From Auxenochlorella pyrenoidosa (Eukaryota > Chlorophyta > Trebouxiophyceae > Chlorellales > Chlorellaceae): a DNA stretch of 33,116 bases. Of this stretch, positions 29,101 through 33,116 are shown piece by piece (positions within the stretch are counted from its first letter, which is position 1; each line of letters begins with the position of its first letter). A model generated the notes under the pieces. It saw nothing but the letters and a program-made list of their open reading frames with translations. It had not been told where the DNA came from and ran no database searches. The position numbers were made by a program, and so were the translations under genes. The stretch covers positions 988,442-1,021,557 of the forward strand of contig KQ482053.1 in the NCBI GenBank assembly GCA_001430745.1, in the 5' to 3' direction.

Positions 29101-32100
29101 TCAGTCGAAGGAGGACAGCAGGAGCCCAACGGAGCGGATCACGGCGCGCTGCTGCTGCGCGCGCTCCGCCTCGCGCTGCGCCTGCTGCGCCTCCTCCCTG
29201 GCCTCGTCCAGCTGGCGCCTCGCGTCCGCCAGCTGCAGCGCCAGGCTGTCGCGCTCCGCTGCCAGGCTGTCGCAGCGCTCCAGGGCGGACGACAGCTCCT
29301 GCGGGCCGCCCTGCCGCTCCGCCTGCAGCTGCGCGGCGCGGGCCACCGCCGCAGCGTGCTCCTCCGCCAGGCGGTCGCGCTCGGCCTGCACAACACGACA
29401 GGGGCCAGCGGCAACAGCAATTGGCAGCAGCAGTCAGCAGACAATTGGGTGGGCTGCAGATTGTAGAAAAGGGCATGGCGCTCCCTGTCCTCCTCAGCTG
29501 CACCCAGCCCGACCCCAAGACACCCAACTCGGGCTGCGGCCTTGCCGCCACACTCGAGCACTTGCCACCGCACACTTGCTACCCCTGGCCAGCCTCGCTA
29601 CCTGCAGGGCGGCCAGGCTTTGCTCGCTCCAGGACAGCTTGCCGTCCAGCCCCTCGCGCTCGGCAGCCAGCGCCTGCCTTGCGGCCTCGGCCTGCTGCAG
29701 CTGCGCGGCCAGGGCGTCGCGCTCCGCCTGCAGGGAAGGGAGCGTGAGGCGGGGGCCAGCAGGGTGCAGGCGGCTCAGCGCCACCACCTGGGGCAGGCCG
29801 CAGCTGTGTTGAATACACAGCCCGCCACTGCGGTGCACGCTCAAAGCAGCCACAAGAGCCAGCACAATTGCCAGCTGCCAGCAGCCTGCACCAAACCCCA
29901 GGCGCTGCGCTTTAAGGCCGCTGGCACGTGGTAATATTCGCTGTAACACGGAGAACCTGCGGCGCCGCCGCGCCGGCACACCCCGGCGGCCCCCCCCCGC
30001 CACCTGCAGCGCCTCCCTGGCCGCCTGCGCCTCCTCCAGCTGCGCCGCCAGCGCGGCAAACTCCTCGCGCAGCGCCGCGCTGTTGGCCACCAGGGCCGCC
30101 GCCTCGCTGGCGCCGGTGGACACCCGGCGCCGCAGCGCTTCGACCTCGCTCTCCGCGGCCGCGCGGGCTGCGGGGTGTCCGGCGCGGGGGCAGAGGAACA
30201 GCAGGGATGGTGATGATGGCTGAGGAGACGGCTGTTCAAGTGCGGGACACTTCGAGAAGGCGGGCAGGCTGCCCGGGGGGGGCCCAGCCAGGCCGCTTGC
30301 CCCGAGCCATGGCCACAGCGGTGCCCATCAGGGCTCCAACAGTCCAAGGACAGCCTGCCGAGTCGCTGGCCATATCCACTCGCTGGAGCACCCGGCCAAG
30401 GAGGCTGCGGCTGTGCTTGATGGGTCTCGCCGGGTCGGCGGCGCCTGCACCCAGCCGGCCCGCCCCACCCACCCGCGCGCTCCCTCCCCAGCAGCGCCAC
30501 CAGCTCATCCAGCTGATCCTCCTCCTCCTCAAAAAGCTCATCCAGGCTGGGCAACGCATGGGGCTGGGCCAGGGCCGCCTGGGGCTGCGCCAGGGCTGCC
30601 TCGGCGGGGCCCAATGGCCCGCTGGCCGCCGCGGCCCCGATGCCGGCGCTGGCGCTGCTGGCTCCGGCGAAGCCGCCCTGGCTGCCTGCCTCGTTGCTCC
30701 TGCCATAGCTGCTTGCCTCGTTGCTTGCGCCATAGCTGCGGGTCGCGCCGCTTGCGCCGTAGCTGCCGGCCTCGCTGCTTGCGCCATAGCTGCCGGCCTC
30801 GCTGCTCCCGCCATAGCTGCGGGTCACGCTGCTTGCGCCGTAGCTGCCGGCCTCGCTGCTCCCGCCATAGCTGCTGGTCTCGCTGCTCCCGCCATAGCTG
30901 TGGGTCACGCTGCTCCCACCATAGCTGCTGGTCTCGCTGCTCCCGCCATAGCTGATGTCGCCCTCGGCGCCGGTGTCGCAGTCAATGAGGAAGGCGCTGC
31001 GAGCTGCCGCCTCTGACTCTGACACCTGCAGGCTTAACAGCTTTTCGCGCAACGAGTGAAGAAGGAGTGCACAACTCCAGGCTGCGGGCCCACAGAGCGT
31101 GCATGGGCATGGCCGCGGCTTGGTGTGCGGGCCCGACACAGCCCCGCCGGTGTCCTGCCCGACTGCCTCACCTCGAGCATCCTGTTTGGGCCCTCGTCCC
31201 ACTGCAGCACAAACCCGGGGTCATGCCCCTTGGCCACCGCCACCTGCAGGGTGGGGCAGGGGGTGTACCAAGCAGGGCTGCCGTTCAGGGCTTGCGAGAC
31301 GATGCGCATGTGTTCAGGGCTCGGGAGACGATGCGCATGTGTGTGTGTGTATGCATGCTCGCAGCCCTGCAGCGACGACGGCCGAAGCGACGAAAGCCCA
31401 GTGGCGCGACCGCAGGGGTTGGGAGCAGGGCGGCGGCGCCTGGCTGCCAGCATCCAGGCGCGGCAGCGCATGCGCGCGCGCGCATACACACATGCGCATG
31501 CACACACTGCGCACCTTGTACTCGTGCTGGCCGGGGGGGAGCTCCAGGGTGATCATCCAGCGATCGCCCTCGCCCCACTTCATGACTGCGCAACCAGGGC
31601 AGGGGGAGGAAGGCCTTACGGCATTTACGTGCCCAGCTGTGGGAGGGCGGCACAGTGCGGCAGCGCCAGCAGGCAGCAGCAGGTTGGGTGGACTGGACGA
31701 CGGTGGAGCCCGCGGGCAGGGCGGCCCTTGAGAATCGCCAGCGCCACTGCAGTCACAACCCACGCTGAACACGCAGTGCACCAAACAGCACCAAACCTGG
31801 CAAACTGGCGGAAGCTGGCGGAAGCTGGCGTACTCACCGGGGGCCCTGCCGCAGTCCCAGCCGCCCATCTGGGGCGGGCCGCCCACCACCTTGAGCACCT
31901 GCCCATACTTGAGCTTGCGCCGCGCGCGGAAGGTCACCACCGCCGCGGGCGGCCCGGTGCGCTGGGGGCCGGAGCTGCTCTCCCGGCTGCGGCTGCCGTC
32001 CACTTGGACCTCAGCGTCAGCGATGCCCACAGATGCAGAAGAGGCGCGGCAAGGCTGGCGGATGCCAGGGCGGGCCTGAGTCGTCGGGGCGGCAAGGAGC

Positions 32101-32345
32101 CTGACAGTGGTGCTGCCTGCGCAGGAGAAGGCCTCCACTGTGAGCACGCCAGAAAACAGCCAGGGCTGCGACCAAGCAGCAGCGCGGGGGGGCGCGGAAG
32201 CCGGCGCCTGCGGGCGGCCGGGCGCCGCCAGCTCACCTGCCCTGTTGCGGCGCAGATCCCCCGCGATGAGTCTCTGACGCGCATGTGCGCTCATGAAACA
32301 GGGGCGCATGCCCGACGCGGCAGAGGCTGGGCGCGAGGAGGCCAT
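29101..32345 (-). CDS. Plastid-targeted (probable) CBM20 starch-binding protein with SYG repeats and coiled-coil tail, SAGA-like architecture
   Basis: Eight phase-consistent exons on the minus strand: 32345-32237, 32116-31838, 31585-31515, 31243-31172, 31025-30473, 30167-30004, 29727-29602 and 29385-29101 (552 residues). The N-terminus (MASSRPASAASG..., rich in Ser/Ala/Arg, few acids) looks like a chloroplast transit peptide. Residues about 96-180 form a CBM20: VTFRARRKLKYGQVLKVVGG, PPQMGGWDCGRAP, VMKWGEGDRWMITLELPPGQ, HEYK, GFVLQWDEGPNRMLEV. These keep the GxW, W-x-EGDRW and QWDEGPNR residues that bind starch. Ten 9-residue SYG(G/A)SS repeats follow (202-291), then an acidic LDELFEEEEDQLDELVALL helix, then about 180 residues of coiled coil (AERDALAAQLQQAEAARQAL and similar). 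Inference: it binds starch in the plastid and tethers or shapes granules. Chlamydomonas SAGA1 has the same CBM20-then-coiled-coil order but is far longer; no [DN]W[RK]-type Rubisco-binding motif is visible here. Confidence 0.85.
30684..30953 (-). repeat. Ten tandem 27-base coding repeats (9-residue SYG repeats)
   Basis: The fifth exon of the CBM20 gene encodes ten 9-residue units: SYGGSSETS, SYGGSSVTH, SYGGSSETS, SYGGSSEAG, SYGASSVTR, SYGGSSEAG, SYGASSEAG, SYGASGATR, SYGASNEAS and SYGRSNEAG, then a decayed SQGGFAG. The unit is a whole number of codons, so copy number can change without breaking the frame. The aromatic, Ser/Gly-rich pattern is typical of disordered, self-associating segments. 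Confidence 0.9.
31290..31505. repeat. Intron with GAGACGATGCGCATGTG duplication and alternating purine-pyrimidine tracts
   Basis: The CBM20 gene intron between exons 31585-31515 and 31243-31172 contains two copies of GAGACGATGCGCATGTG about 27 bases apart, a (GT)n run, and near 31468-31505 a GCATGCGCGCGCGC-like alternating stretch that could adopt Z-DNA. No coding content. Confidence 0.6.
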
Positions 32346-32966
32346 GCCGCCATGCCACTCTCTGTGCTCCTTCTTTCAGCCCCCGCCGATGCCCGGCAGG
32401 AATCTGGCGTGCTAAAGTCGCAAATTCGGCGCTCGGATGGCCCGCAATGTCTCTACCACCGGGCTGGTCAGGGCTCGGCCCAGCAGTACATGTACTGCCG
32501 CTGCAGCCCTCCTTTTGGATGTTTTCCGCCTAACTGGGGCTCTTCTTTCCCGCTTGTCAGTGGTTGCTGGGCTGTGGGCTGACGTAAATAGGATATGGCA
32601 TCCACAGGGGAAGGATCAAGGACCTTGACGTTTACGCCAGATGCGCATGAAGGGGGGGTGCTTGCCAAGCAGTGCGTCAGGACACCAAACAATTTCAGTT
32701 AGCAATCGGAAAGGGCATGTTCCACGAACCACAACACGCGTTTTTGGAAGAATCGACAGGATCTGGGCAGAAGGGCAGCCAGGACAAGCCCACAGGCGGA
32801 GGCCGAGGGCAGTGCTGGTCTTGCCCAGGCCCGCTGGCGGCAGCCGGGAGCTCAATCCTTGGGAGCCCACCAAGCACGCGGTGGGCAGCGCCCTCCGGTC
32901 AGCCGCGTGGATGCCAATGCAGAACAGGGGTGGAGCTGGGCAGCAGCCCGCGCGGCCTGCTGCTGC
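32346..32966. other. Intergenic region, promoter side of the CBM20 gene
   Basis: About 620 bases between the start of the CBM20 gene and the stop of the next minus-strand gene. It is AT-richer than the genes (for example AACAATTTCAGTTAGCAATC near 32690). No supported coding region or RNA. It should hold the CBM20 gene promoter and the 3' UTR of the upstream gene. Confidence 0.45.
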
Positions 32967-33068
32967 TCACAGCTGGCTCAGCCGCTTGCCGGCGATGAAC
33001 TCCACCACGCGCGGCACCGTGCGCTGCAGCGCCTCGGCCGCCCTGTGCAGGTTCTCCAGAAACTCCTC
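32967..33068 (-). CDS. Last exon of an unidentified minus-strand gene (partial)
   Basis: After a CGCCGCAG acceptor, the minus strand reads 33 codons and a TGA: EEFLENLHRAAEALQRTVPR, VVEFIAGKRLSQL. The helix-like composition, strong acceptor and codon use fit a final coding exon. A phase-0 entry is assumed. The rest of the gene lies beyond the right edge. The family is not recognised. Confidence 0.35.
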   Translation of the reverse strand, partial: EEFLENLHRAAEALQRTVPRVVEFIAGKRLSQL

Positions 33069-33089
33069 CTGCGGCGGGCAAGCGGGGCG

Positions 33090-33107
33090 GGGGGGGGGGG
33101 GGGGGGA
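33090..33107. repeat. G homopolymer in the last intron
   Basis: A run of about 18 G (C on the gene strand) lies upstream of the acceptor of the final exon. Like the other G/C runs in this window (17330-17349; about 14279-14291) its length is probably variable or mis-assembled. Confidence 0.7.
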
Positions 33108-33116
33108 AGGCTTGTG

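Noticed and set aside
29928..31016. 362-codon plus-strand frame with AIAAGLAAP repeats
   Set aside because: Antisense of the 27-base SYG repeats; because the unit is nine codons long every frame stays open. The minus frame connects to CBM20 and coiled-coil exons.

Overview
The window looks like nuclear DNA of a GC-rich green alga, most likely a trebouxiophyte of the Chlorella type. The evidence is a very high GC content, genes broken into many short exons by introns of about 100-350 bases with GTGAG/GTGCG-like donors, frequent GC-AG introns, alanine/glutamine-rich low-complexity protein segments, and plant/algal families (LAV-type B3 domain, CBM20 starch-binding domain, ARM-MYND proteins). 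The species is an inference. All gene models below were built by eye from reading frame, phase-matched splice sites and family motifs.

Layout, left to right. (1) 1-2312, minus, cut by the left edge: an RS-rich protein followed by an hnRNP-Q-like acidic domain. It is divergent, across 306 bases, from (2) 2619-7021, plus: an 11-exon coiled-coil protein resembling the outer-dynein-arm docking-complex family. (3) 7536-12052, minus: a B3-domain transcription factor with a huge Gln-rich tail, divergent across about 510 bases from (4) 12566-16762, plus: a nucleotide-sugar transporter of the UDP-Gal/CMP-Sia type, interrupted by a 247-base assembly gap. (5) about 22859-17350, minus: a many-exon protein ending in a MYND zinc finger. 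(6) 24805-23366 and (7) 27154-25733, minus: tandem paralogs with Armadillo-like repeats and a C-terminal MYND finger. (8) 32345-29101, minus: a protein with a probable plastid transit peptide, a CBM20 starch-binding domain, ten 9-residue SYG repeats and a coiled-coil tail. (9) The last exon of another minus-strand gene sits at 33068-32967.

The genes do not form one pathway; this is an ordinary eukaryotic gene series. The points of most interest are the CBM20-coiled-coil protein (architecture recalling pyrenoid starch-sheath proteins such as Chlamydomonas SAGA1), a duplicated exon end in the transporter that creates an in-frame potential cassette exon, repeated GC-AG introns including one conserved in both ARM-MYND paralogs, and a patchwork of identity between those paralogs that suggests gene conversion. 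No rRNA, tRNA, CRISPR array or transposon was recognised.
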